Positions 47,337-57,746 of a stretch of DNA of 64,000 nucleotides are shown piece after piece. The position numbers and the translations under genes are program-made. Location: NCBI GenBank assembly GCA_037576215.1, contig JBANDB010000005.1, positions 992,001 to 1,056,000 of the forward strand, given 5' to 3'. Below the pieces are notes generated by a model. The model worked only from the letters and a program-made list of their open reading frames with translations. It was not told where the DNA came from and searched no databases. This DNA comes from Armillaria gallica. Lineage: Eukaryota > Basidiomycota > Agaricomycetes > Agaricales > Physalacriaceae. How positions within the stretch are numbered: position 1 is the first letter of the stretch; each line of letters opens with the position of its first letter.

Positions 47337-47913
47337 TAAGGATGTGCACCATACCTGTAGTATGGTGGTTATGTATGGTGTATACAGATATGGGTCTGTA
47401 CTGTGGCTGACTTTAATGACCTAAAATACAGCTGTATTCATACAGTTTGAATACAGTCATTGAGGGAGGGACAGATGACTATCTTATGCTATAAAGGTTA
47501 GTACCTATGACCTAAAAAAAGCACATAATACTCACCCTTTGGCATCAGATATTCATATATAGATAACTGTATGGATATAACATCAACTGCTGTAGTATTT
47601 CAACCATATCATCACATAACATGTAATGGGAGTCCAAAGTTATGTGAAGATTGGTGAACTTTGTAACATGTAACAGGCCCATTTAGTGCCTTAAATTACT
47701 CAATATAGCAATAATATTTTGGTCCAGCATGTGCTGGACTGCCTATTAAGATAGATGACATCATAATGAAGATGTGACTGGGTGAAGATGTGCATAACAT
47801 GTAACACCCTGTGAAGATATGGTCAAAATACTACAGTGTACCATACTGTGGCCAATAATTTTTATATGGTCTACAGTGTGGTTGTATCTGTAATGGTATG
47901 ATGCACATCTCTA
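47337..47913. mobile_element. MITE of the TAGGGATGTGCA family inside H4, with a second MITE inside it
   Basis: Starts TAAGGATGTGCACCATACC and ends TATGATGCACATCTCTA, with flanks AACATAAG and CACATAAG (7/8). It is longer than its sisters because it contains 47590-47836. Confidence 0.82.
47590..47836. mobile_element. CTGTAGTATTT-type MITE nested in the MITE of H4
   Basis: 247 bp with inverted ends CTGTAGTATTTCAACCATAT and, in reverse complement from the right, CTGTAGTATTTTGACCATAT. Unoccupied relatives (about 48,833 and 52,410) read straight through ATCAACTGTACTATG or ATCAACCATACTATA. The duplication appears to be 2 bp (TG) at most. Confidence 0.75.
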
Positions 47914-48908
47914 CACATAAGTAATGACCAAAACATGGAAATGAATTAATAGTCATGATGTCCAAGAAGAGGATTGTTGCAATGACAAGCAAGAAAATGG
48001 GGTGACAGAATGTGAGGTGCTCCAGAGAGCTTTGGCTTTAACATTTCAGCTATGATATACTTATCCAGTTACCATGTCAAAAATGGCCATTGCCATACCA
48101 CAGTGCAGGTCAGGTAAGTTTCAATTCTCTGCCTCTACCAAGCCTCTACTCTCCCCACAGCACATCATTGGTGTGATGGGCTCCTAAATGAGCTTCAACT
48201 GAGACTACTTATCCATGCTAAAGTAACAATGTGAGTATCAAGCAATGAGGAATGATTGAGCAACAAGTTGACAATGAGCATTAAATGTCGATGGATGTAA
48301 GTCTGATAGAAATTATCAGAGTTCAAATAATGACCATACCCACCATGTCAGATATCTGAGTCAGGGAGATAAGAACCAGAATATATCTCTCTCCCTCTCT
48401 CCTGCCAGTAATGACAGCTATTAACAGTGATCACCCAAATCATAGGAATCCCTACCCATCCATTACATGGCTTACAGAAGTAACAGAACAAAGCTTTATG
48501 GCACACATAAAAATTGTTTTGCTCCATTGCAGTGGCTCCAAAGAAACAACAAAGATTCAACAAGATATTTTAGTAATAAGCCAGGTTTGGGGCGGGCCCC
48601 AACAAGCTGAAGTTCCATGTCGCAGTCAGGTTGCTGGGACCCGAGGTACAAGGGTCCGGCAATCGTGACGAAGACATGGGACAGAGGCTTGTGGTCATTG
48701 AAGGAGGGACAGAAGACTATCTTATGTCATCAAGGTTAGTACCTATGACCTAAAAGAAGTGCATAATACTCACCCTTTGGCACCAGATATTCATATACAG
48801 ACAATGATATAGACATGGTACAGATATGATATCAACTGTACTATGACCAATAATTTTTATACAGTCTACAGTCATATCTGTAATGGTATGATGCACATCC
48901 CTAAACAT

Positions 48909-50332
48909 TGTCGGAAATGTCCAAATCAGGTTATAATTACTTATAAGGTTAAATAATACTGAAATGAGCGAGAAACCCTTATAAGGGGTTATTAGGAACA
49001 AGCTCGGCAGGATAAGATGCCTTATCAGGAATCAGCAATGGTTATAATTATTCTAGTTACGATGCGGAAAAATAATTTAGTTCTTTCAGATTTCTAACAG
49101 TTTGTATTTATTATTCGAACAGGACTAGAACACACTTAAGTAAGCCAGGTAACGTACAAAGGGAAAATATACAATGAGAGGAGTCAAACCAGCAACCTTA
49201 GATAAGTTAACATTTACAGATACAACATTACAGTTACACTACAAGAGCTATACTTAACTACTACATCCAGTTATTAAATGTACTAAGGTCACCTGATGTC
49301 ATCGCACTTGAGCATCGGTTGCTCTTTCTAAGTTCACTTCGGTTGTGCATTCAAAGCAGATCTATTTGAAAATATATGTATAATTTCAGCCATAAACATC
49401 TTCATCCTCCAGACCTTCTGTAGCATCACTGGCCTAAACAGTTTCTTGTTGAGCTTCAGCACAAGTATGGCTACCAAGAAGAAACCTCAAATAGAAACCA
49501 ATTAAAGAGCATGGAAACGAGTTGAGGTGGCAAGTAGCACATATAATTAAATATCCTGACAGCTTTCGTGGCCTCAGAGGACATAAATTAAGTAGTAGAA
49601 GCATGCCAAAGATGTATTTTGCCTTCATTTCACTCGCTTGCTCGCCTCGGACCATACAACCACACAGTGATCGAGTGGCTGTGCGGCTTCTTGCTTTACT
49701 TTTCGCTATCACCTCGTCTTGCCTCCACACCTCCCCATTCCCACCCACTCACCATCCCCCATATCAATATCGGAGTCAATCACTTTGCTACAATGCATTA
49801 TCGCTGCAAGATAGCCTCCACTACACTGACGGAATTGATATCAGTGGCCATCTGCTACCATAGGAGCTGAATGAACGAGTACCAAGGATGACAGCGACAG
49901 CAAGTAGGGCGGTGGCGGTGGGCTATGCGAGGGGTGTGAATGATTGGGGAGACTATACTGGGGGGTCAGGGCATGGCTTTACACATGGAGTACGCCGATG
50001 TTCACTGGGATGGCATTTATTTTTTTTCATTTCGAAAATATTTATTACTTTCAAAGTTGGCTATGTAATGTATTCATATCAAGCCTTTTTAGTGTAGTGG
50101 TCAAATGTATTAGGTAGGTAGTCGACGGTTAATGTTCAATATCAATTCTGAGTGACATTGGTACCATTTTTGCGTTGGGAAAAAAAAGTCGTCCCTTTTA
50201 ATGTGCTTATATCCTCACGGGTTCCGTATATGGTAACCAGCCATCTTATCTGGTGATTATATTCTCGGGCCGTACCTTATCTCTAGCTTATCAGGGTGAT
50301 CGGCTTATAAGGCTGAAATGAAATTTCCGACA
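48909..50332. mobile_element. TG..CA insertion (LTR-like) inside H3
   Basis: 1,424 bp with ends TGTCGGAAATG and AAATTTCCGACA (reverse-complementary apart from one base), typical of an LTR. It has cut the 8-bp flank AACATAAG of the neighbouring MITE. The left side is AACAT and the right side ATAAG, so the duplication is only AT, or none if TTGTCGG..CCGACAA is the element. That is too short for a usual 4-6 bp LTR duplication. The interior has a plus-strand frame 49522-49863 with no retroelement motif. Confidence 0.65.
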
Positions 50333-50652
50333 ATAAGTAATGACTAAAACATGAAAATGAACTAATAGTCATAATATCCAAGAAGGGGATCATTAAAATG
50401 ACAAGCAAGAAGATGGGATGCCAGCATGTGAGGTGCCCCAGAGGGTTTTGAATTTAACAATTCAGCTATGACATGCTTATCCAGTTACTATGTCATAAAT
50501 AGCCATTGCCATACCACAGTGCAAGCCAGGTAAGTTTCAATTTTGCTGCCTCTACCAAGCCTTTACTCTCTCCACAGCACATCATTGGTGTGACTGACTC
50601 CTAACTGAGCTTCAACTGAGACTACTTATCTATGCTATAGCAACAAAGTGAG

Positions 50653-50971
50653 TAGGGATATGACCATCCAATATACAGGTTGACCTGTACCATCACTGTA
50701 TGGGCTGAAACTGCCAATGGTACAGGTCGCAACTATACCCATCAACTGTATTTCTGGCGATGCTGAGTGACTCCAAGATTTTCTTGGATTAAATTTGTTT
50801 TAGATACACAAATAAGGTTAGTATCTGTCAAATCACAGTATTTATAGACAAAATTACTTATATTGAGCGAACCTATACAAGATCTATTTTTTTCTAGATC
50901 CTAAAATTGTATATGGTATCTGTATGAACTGTCCCATAATTCCATAAATATGGGTATGGTGCAGATCCCTA
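50653..50971. mobile_element. divergent TAGGGAT-type MITE in H3
   Basis: Starts TAGGGATATGACCATCC and ends GGTATGGTGCAGATCCCTA; flanks are AAAGTGAG and AAAGCAAG (6/8). About 319 bp, more diverged than its sisters. Other copies (about 48,228) show the unoccupied site. Confidence 0.7.
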
Positions 50972-51442
50972 AAAGCAAGTATCAAGCAATGAGCAATGAT
51001 TGAGCAACAAGTTGACAATGAGCATTGAATGTCAATGGATGTAAGTCTGATACAAATTATCAGAGTTCAAATGATGACCATGGCAGCTTACCATGTCAGA
51101 TATCTGAGTCAGAGATATAAGAACCAGAATATATAGCTCTCCCTCTCTCCTGCCAGTAGTGACAGCTATTAACAATGATCACCTAAATCATGGGAGTCTC
51201 TACTACCCATCCATTATATGGCTTACAGAAGTAACAGAATAAAGCTTTATGACACTCATGAAAAGCATTTGGCTCTGTTGCAGTCACTCCAAACAAATAA
51301 CAGAGATTCAACAAGATATCATAGTAATAAGCCGGGTTTGAGGCGGGCCCCAACAAGCCGAAGTCCCATGTCATAGTCAGGTTGCCGAGACCCGAGGTAC
51401 GAGGGTCTGGCAATCGTGACGAAGACATGGGGCATAGGCTTG

Positions 51443-53259
51443 TCTATATATTAAGAGAGGTAGCAAAGATGACATAATAAGGCGGACTTTGAATTTTCCG
51501 GCCATTGCCATCCCATGGCATTATCTGGCTGAGTTTGAATTTCATTGCATGCCACCTATCTACAGTGATGAGCTTCAATTTCGCTGTGGTGCTGCCTCCA
51601 CAATTCCTCCAGAGTACATCATTAGCATGGATGGCACCCAGTATTTGCTGAACTGAGACTATCTACTAACTATGCATGCTGATAGGATGCTGTAGGCTCC
51701 AAAGCAAGTATCAAACAATGACCATTGAGCAATGAGTGAACAACAAACATCAAATGAAAAATTAGCCGGTAGGATCAGGGGCCAGGAGACCATTCAAAGA
51801 CAGGTAACACATATATATGTACTGACTATGCCATAATTTGTTTATTATGAGGCTTTCACAAGGCTCAAACCTTCCCCCAGCAGTTAGAAATGGCAAGGAG
51901 ATCATTTTTGCAAGAATACATGCTATGCTCAGCCTTTCTCTATCTGTGTGGAGCAATAAGCTGATGATATTACCTGTGAGAATATATGCTATGCTATGAG
52001 ATGTAAGTAAGGCAAGAAATATAAGAAATACAGAACAGCTCACATCACTGCTCAGCCTTTCTCTGTCCATATAGAGCAACAAGTTAAGGCAATGAGTACA
52101 AATATGAGGTATATATACTACTTTAAAGTCTGAGGAAGCAAGGAATATAAGTAGGGATGTGCACCATACCCATAGTATGGTGGTTATGTATTGTGTAAAT
52201 GGATACGGGTCTGTACTGTGGCCAACTTTAATGATCTAAAATACAGCCATATTCATACAGTTTGAATATGGCCATTGAGGGAGGGACAGATGACTATCTT
52301 ATGTGATAAAGGTTAGTACCTATGATCTAAAAGAAGTACATAATACTCATCCTTTGGCACCAGATATCCATATATAAATAACCATATAGACATGGTATGG
52401 ATATGACATCAACCATACTATACCATGGCTAATAACTTTTTGTATTGCTACAGTTGTATCTGTAATGATGTAATGCACATCCTTAAATGTAATGGCTAAA
52501 ACATGGAAATGGACTAATAGTCATAATGGTCAAGAAGGGAATTGTTGAAATGACAAGCAAGAAGATGGGATGACAGCATGTAAGGTGCTCCAGAGGGTTT
52601 TGACTTTAACAATTCAGCTATGACATGCTTATCCAGTTACCATGTTAAAAACAGCCATTTCCATACTATGGTGTGGGCCAGGTAAGTTTCAACTTTTCTG
52701 CCTCTACCAAGCCTCTACTCTCCCCACAGCACATCATTGGTGTGATGGGCTCCTAACTGAGCTTTAACTGAGACTATTTATATATGCTATAGCAACAATG
52801 AGAGTATCAATCAATGAGCAATGATTGAGCAACAAGTTGACAATGAGCATTGAATGTCAATGGATGTAAGTCTGATAGAAATTATCAGAGTTCAAATGAT
52901 GACCATACCCACCATGTCAGATATCTGAGTCAGAGACATAAGAACTGGAATATATCTCTCTCCCTCTCTCCTGCCAGTAATAACAGCTATTAACAGTGAT
53001 CACCCAAATTATGGGAGTCTCTACCCATTATTACATGGCTTACAGAAGTAACAGAATAAAGATTTATGGCACTCATAAAAACTATTTTGCTGCATTGTAG
53101 TGGCTCCAAACAAATAACAGAGATTCAACAAGATATCATAATAATACGCTGGGTTTGGGGTGGGCCCCAACAAGCCGAAGTCCTGTGTCACAGTCAGATT
53201 ACCAAGACCTAAGGTACAAGGGTCTGGCAATCGTGACGAAGACATGAGGCATAAGCTTG
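51443..53259 (+). mobile_element. non-autonomous Helitron H5
   Basis: 5' end TCTATATATTAAGAGAGG directly after the 3' G of H3; 3' end ATAAGCTTG at 53259, followed by T. It contains the MITE at 52152-52485; without it about 1.48 kb. Near the 3' end the TTGGGGYGGGCCCCAA hairpin is present (about 53,154-53,170). Confidence 0.85.
52152..52485. mobile_element. TAGGGATGTGCA-family MITE in H5
   Basis: Starts TAGGGATGTGCACCATACC and ends GATGTAATGCACATCCTTA; flanks AATATAAG and AATGTAAT (6/8). It is an uninterrupted copy that provides the reference for the split MITE at 46.5-48.9 kb. Confidence 0.8.
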
Positions 53260-53917
53260 TTTATGTATATTGGGTGATATACATAGTGTATGTATCCTCT
53301 AGGGAATTGTTATTTTTCTATCTACAAGCCTTTATCTTTTATCTATATATCTATATATTAAGACAGGTAATGAAGATGACATAATAAGACAGACTTTCAA
53401 ATTCTGGCATTGCCAGACCATAGCCTATTCTGGCTGAGTTTCAATTGTATTGCACTTCTATTGCTGCTGCCTTTTGCCTCTCTACAGTGCCACACACAAC
53501 AATGAGTGCTTTCACATACCTTTACCAGTGTTCCATCCTCACATGGCAAATGATTAGGGCATGTCCAGCACCCAGTATTCACTGAACTGAGACTATCCAC
53601 TAAGTATACATGCTAACAAGATGCTGTAGCTTCCAAAGTGAGTATCAAACAACAAGCATTGAGCAACAAGTGAACAACAAACATTAAATGACAAAATAGC
53701 AGGTAGGATTAGGGGCCAGAGGACAATTCAAGGACAGGTAATGCATATACATATACTGACTATGCTATAATCTATTTATTATAATGCTTTAGCAAGGCTC
53801 AAGCCTTTTCTCAGCAAGTAAAAATTGTAAGAAGACCATTCATGTAAGAATACATGCTATGCTCAGCTTTTCTCTGTCCATGTATAGTAATAAGGTGATG
53901 ATATTACCTGTAAGAAT

Positions 53918-54149
53918 ACTGTATGATTTTGACTGTTAACCATGAAGTGAAGCTCACAGTAAAACATAACATGTAAAAAGCCCTTCTGAAAGATAGTATC
54001 AGCATAATTTGAGAACTTTTTGCAGCTGGCAGGCACTGGAGACACTAATCTGTTGATTTACATCATATTTTGGTGAATGAAGCTATGACAATTTAGTCAT
54101 AAAGTATAATGTGTAACACCACATGAAGCTATGGTTGAAATTGTACAGT
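53918..54149. mobile_element. CTGTAGTATTT-type MITE relic in H6
   Basis: Diverged ends (ACTGTATGATTTTGAC and, at the right, GTTGAAATTGTACAGT) with the inner ACATAACATGT and TGTGTAACACC motifs of the family. Boundaries are approximate. Confidence 0.6.
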
Positions 54150-54286
54150 ATATGCTATGCTATGCCATGCTGTGAGACATAAGTAAGGCAAGAAATACAA
54201 GAAATACAGAATAGCTCACCTCAGCTTTTCTCTGTCCATGTAGAGCAACAAGCCAAGGTGATAAGTACAAATTACAAGGTATATAT

Positions 54287-54593
54287 ACTATAAAATTTTA
54301 ACCATTAATTCACACAAGGCATAACATGACCCTGTGAAGTGAAGCTCCCAGTAATTCATAACATATACTGTAATATTTTAATCATATCTTCATATAATAT
54401 GTAATAGGGGTCTATTATATGAAAATTGGTGAACTTTGTAATAGGCCTTTAATTATGCAATATAGTAGTAGATTTTTGGTTCAGCATATGCTGCACTGCC
54501 CATTAAGGTAGATAACATCATAATGAAGATGTGACTGGGTAAAGATATGCATAATATGTAACACCCCATGAAAATATGATTAAAATACTACAA
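54287..54593. mobile_element. CTGTAGTATTT-type MITEs, one partial and one full, in H6
   Basis: A partial copy from 54287 (ACTATAAAATTTTAACCA) is followed by a fuller one from about 54362 (ACTGTAATATTTTAATCAT) to 54593 (ATTAAAATACTACA). The latter shares AATAGTAGATTTTTGGTTCAG-like and GAAGATGTGACTGGGT blocks with 47590-47836. Confidence 0.6.
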
Positions 54594-54643
54594 TATCAAG
54601 CAATGAGCAATGAACATTGAACATCATTGGAATGTTAATAGAT

Positions 54644-54988
54644 TAGGGCTTCACACTATTACTATATAGTATAGTTGTATGAGTGCTATCATACAGGTAC
54701 TATATCCATGCTATCAGGGTGTCAGGTTCAATTTAGACTATATGGGTCCTATATAGGTACCTAAAAATGGACAAATTGGTGAGTTGTTTGAGCCATCTGG
54801 ATACAAAACAATGAAAGCTTATGATTTATGCTATATTTGACCCTCCCCTCTGCTCATATAGGTAACTGTCAGGCACTCTACAGTATAAATAGCTATCACT
54901 ATCACTACTCATTGAAGCCAAAATTCTGATGGTTGACAGCCATCCTCCATATGGCCATATACCATATACAGTATAGCATGAAGCCCTA
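54644..54988. mobile_element. TAGGGCTTCA MITE with 8-bp target duplication, in H6
   Basis: Starts TAGGGCTTCACACTATTAC and ends GTATAGCATGAAGCCCTA; flanks TAATAGAT and CAATAGAT (7/8). 345 bp. A second hAT-like MITE family, sharing only the TAGGG start with the first. Confidence 0.8.
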
Positions 54989-55380
54989 CAATAGATATAA
55001 GTCTTATAGAATTTATCATCTCAAATGATGACCATGTCAGATATCTGAGTCAGGAATATAAGAACCAGAATACATATCTCTCCCTCTCATCTACCAGTAG
55101 TGACAGCTATTAACAATGATCTCTGAAATTATAGGAGTCCCTACCAATCCAATACATGATTTACAGAATTAACAGAACAAAGATTTATAGCATTCATAAA
55201 AACCATTTTGCTCTATTATAGTGGCTTCAAGAAAATAATAGAAATTCAACAAGATATTATAGTAATAAACTGGGTTTGGGGCAGGCCTCAACAAGCCAAA
55301 GCCCTGTGTCATAGTCAGATTGCTGGGATCCAAAATACAAGAGTCTGGCAATTATGACGAAGACATGGGATATAGGCTTG

Positions 55381-57742
55381 TACTATAGAATTGTACTTTG
55401 CTAAGTAAGCAAACTCTTGCTTTGGCTTGATGACTGCAGCACATGATTAGTGAGCTTAGTGAACTATTTGTATCTGTAGTCCACTATGCTACACATTATT
55501 CTATTGTGCATTACATATTAAGAGTTCATATGGTTAACTAGACTATGGAAGATTACTAATTTACTTACTACTTAATCATTCGTAGTTAGCATATTAATAA
55601 TCCTTACTAACCTTCTAACAAAATAAGACACATCCATGTGTATTTTGAACATCCATAGCCTTACATAACATATGCATAGTCAAACTGTGTGACCATATGG
55701 CTCTGTTCACATGCAAAGGCCTAGAATAACGATGCATGTTTAATTTACTGTGAAAGAATTGGCAATCAATGTGCCTTGAGGCACAATGACTCATAGATAT
55801 CAAAGTGAAAGTTCACATGGAATAGGAGTTTTAATATGATTTGACTTGTGCCAGACTTGTGACATTTGGTTTACTGAAAGTCTACATAAGGGAGATAAGC
55901 AATAAATTGTAAGTGGTGTCAATGATTTCAGAGTGCACAGAGCCTGGAGGCTTATCACCAGTGCACACCTAGTACACCTTGTGCAGCTATCATAGAGTAG
56001 CTCAATCTGGCCAATTCCCACACAAATCCCACAATTCTCTTTTACACTGCACCAGAAATAGAATAGAGCTTCTCTCAGATGTAACCAAGTATACTCTCAA
56101 GGCTGGTGCAGCTTCACTGCCTTTGAATCTCTTATTTATCTCAAGTAAACTAAAGTTTATTATTCAAAATGTTTCTCTGATTCTATTTCTCTGTGAGCTC
56201 ATTACAACACACAAACCCAAAAGTAAATTAATGACTCTCTTGCCAAAATACAGTCTCTTGGCACTTGTCTGTCACAATTTCCAAGGCTAGTGACTAGCAG
56301 GCTCACTATATAAGGCAGGAGACCTATAGATTTCAAGCTAAATTTTTTCAATGCAACTGAAGCCATTCACACTGTTCCTGAGCAGAGAAGAGAGCAAATA
56401 GTAACTTGAATTGTACACTGTCTAACTGAACTACTTATATACTACAAGTGAAAGATGATTACAAATAATCTATAAGTAAGATAAACAGTCTAGATCTTTC
56501 AATGTATTTCTATGTTTTTCAATGTCAGTCCTCCACAGCTGCAGTATTCCTTGGCAGGTGAGTTAGACTGTTTCTGATTATTCTCTTCAAGATGTACTTT
56601 ATGCCCTGTGATGACAGTGCATGTTAAAAGTCACCTCTGCAGGCTTAGGCCTTAACAACCAATAATTAAACCCATAGCATTTCTCTTCTGGAGCTCTTGT
56701 CTGGTGGACAGCACCTTTCCTAGGCATATTAGCCATTGGGTCTTTTGGATTTCTAGCAAACTTGCTAATCTCTCAGCCAAAACCCTTGTATTAGGCCTGC
56801 CTTGTAGTATCTCTTCATTTCTTTTCTCTCACAAGGTTATCTCCAGATTTTCAGGTATCATGCTTCTTTCATTAAGTGAGCATATGGCTATCATTATTAT
56901 GTTGTGATCCAACTCTAAGTTCATTCTACTAATGCAAGTACAGGTCAAGCTTATTAGAAGAAGTGAGCTTGCTAATTGGCCTTTCTATCAAGCCTGCCCT
57001 TCAGGTACAGTGCTATAACCAAGTTCTTAGACTCTGTTGTTTTCACTGACATACTGCAACATCACTTCAGTAACCTGACTTAGAATAGGTATTCACATGT
57101 CTGCTTAGCAAGCTTGCTAAGTGTAGCCTATAAGCTAATACTTAAACATGCTAAATTGTGAATTTACATGTATAGCCACACTGTAGGCATGACACTGCCC
57201 ACAGAGTGTTTGCAAGATGCAGACAATGGCACAAAGGACCCCTGAACATTATAATATGCAGTTATCATGTTTTATCAACTTCATGGACATTAAGAAGCTT
57301 TTTTTGGTAGACTCTTCATTATCTCTGGATAGAAAGTTCTGGTTTGGAGATCCACTGGTGAAGAAGCTGTCCTGCATTTCCAGGGCATATTGTCCCAAGT
57401 GTGCATGACCCTGTTTACTCCTGAGTCTCCTGGTTAACTGTGAGTCCACATAACATCTCAACTAGAGCTTTCCTTTATTTGGTCCCCCAGCACTTGCCTA
57501 GGCTCAATCAGGCAGTTCATACAAGTCATGTCTACAGAAAATGACCATATTTTCCAACAGGCACAGGTGGCAAAGAAAGCAATTTAGAAATTCATGTGGC
57601 AATACAGCAGAAACCTGGAAAAGCTTGTGTTACAAGACAGCACTTTCAGAGGCTTGCCCGTGTTGTACACTAATAGTAAACTGCTGACTACTCTGTCCCA
57701 GCTATCTGGGAACACCATCTCTATCCACACTAACATGGAAGA
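55381..57742. other. no recognisable gene; AT-rich, CpG-poor
   Basis: Contains a terminal fragment of the TG..CA element (55,926-55,957) and scattered short frames. The plus-strand stretches near 56,000-56,290 and 56,700-56,900 have no recognisable motif. It appears to be old repeat sequence. Confidence 0.4.
55926..55957 (-). repeat. terminal fragment of the TG..CA element
   Basis: CACAGAGCCTGGAGGCTTATCA matches the copy B terminus in reverse complement. Only about 30 bp remain. Confidence 0.6.
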
Positions 57743-57746
57743 ATGG

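Larger units (their letters stand above)
46630..48691 (+). mobile_element. non-autonomous Helitron H4 inserted in a MITE
   Basis: Starts TCTATATATTAATACAGG at 46630 after host A, and ends GGCTTG at 48691 before host T. The joined host sequence TTTGAATA|TGGTCATTGA matches the uninterrupted MITE copies (TTTGAATATGGCCATTGA at about 52,262). This proves an A^T insertion with no target duplication. 2,062 bp, including a 577-bp MITE of its own. Confidence 0.92.
46513..48903. mobile_element. MITE of the TAGGGATGTGCA family, split by Helitron H4
   Basis: The left part 46513-46629 starts TAGGGATGTGCACCATACC; the right part 48692-48903 ends GGTATGATGCACATCCCTA. Left flank is AACATAAG. The right flank begins AACAT and is itself cut by the next insertion at 48909, resuming as TAAG. 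About 330 bp without H4. Confidence 0.85.
45875..51442 (+). mobile_element. non-autonomous Helitron H3, host to nested insertions
   Basis: 5' end near 45875 (TCTATCATTATATGAAGAGAGG, with a short insertion relative to H2); 3' end CATAGGCTTG at 51442, directly followed by the 5' end of H5. With its nested elements removed (MITE plus H4 46513-48903, TG..CA element 48909-50332, MITE 50653-50971) the body is about 1.44 kb, as in H2 and H5. No coding sequence. Confidence 0.8.
53350..55380 (+). mobile_element. non-autonomous Helitron H6
   Basis: 5' end TCTATATATTAAGACAGG after host A (53349); 3' end ATATAGGCTTG at 55380 before T. It carries two or three CTGTAGTATTT-type MITE relics and one TAGGGCTTCA MITE. 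It is AT-rich, and the hairpin has decayed (TTGGGGCAGGCCTCAA). Confidence 0.85.

Noticed and set aside
49522..49863. 113-codon frame in the LTR-like insertion as a retroelement gene
   Set aside because: No protease, RT or gag zinc-knuckle motif; length and composition are compatible with chance.
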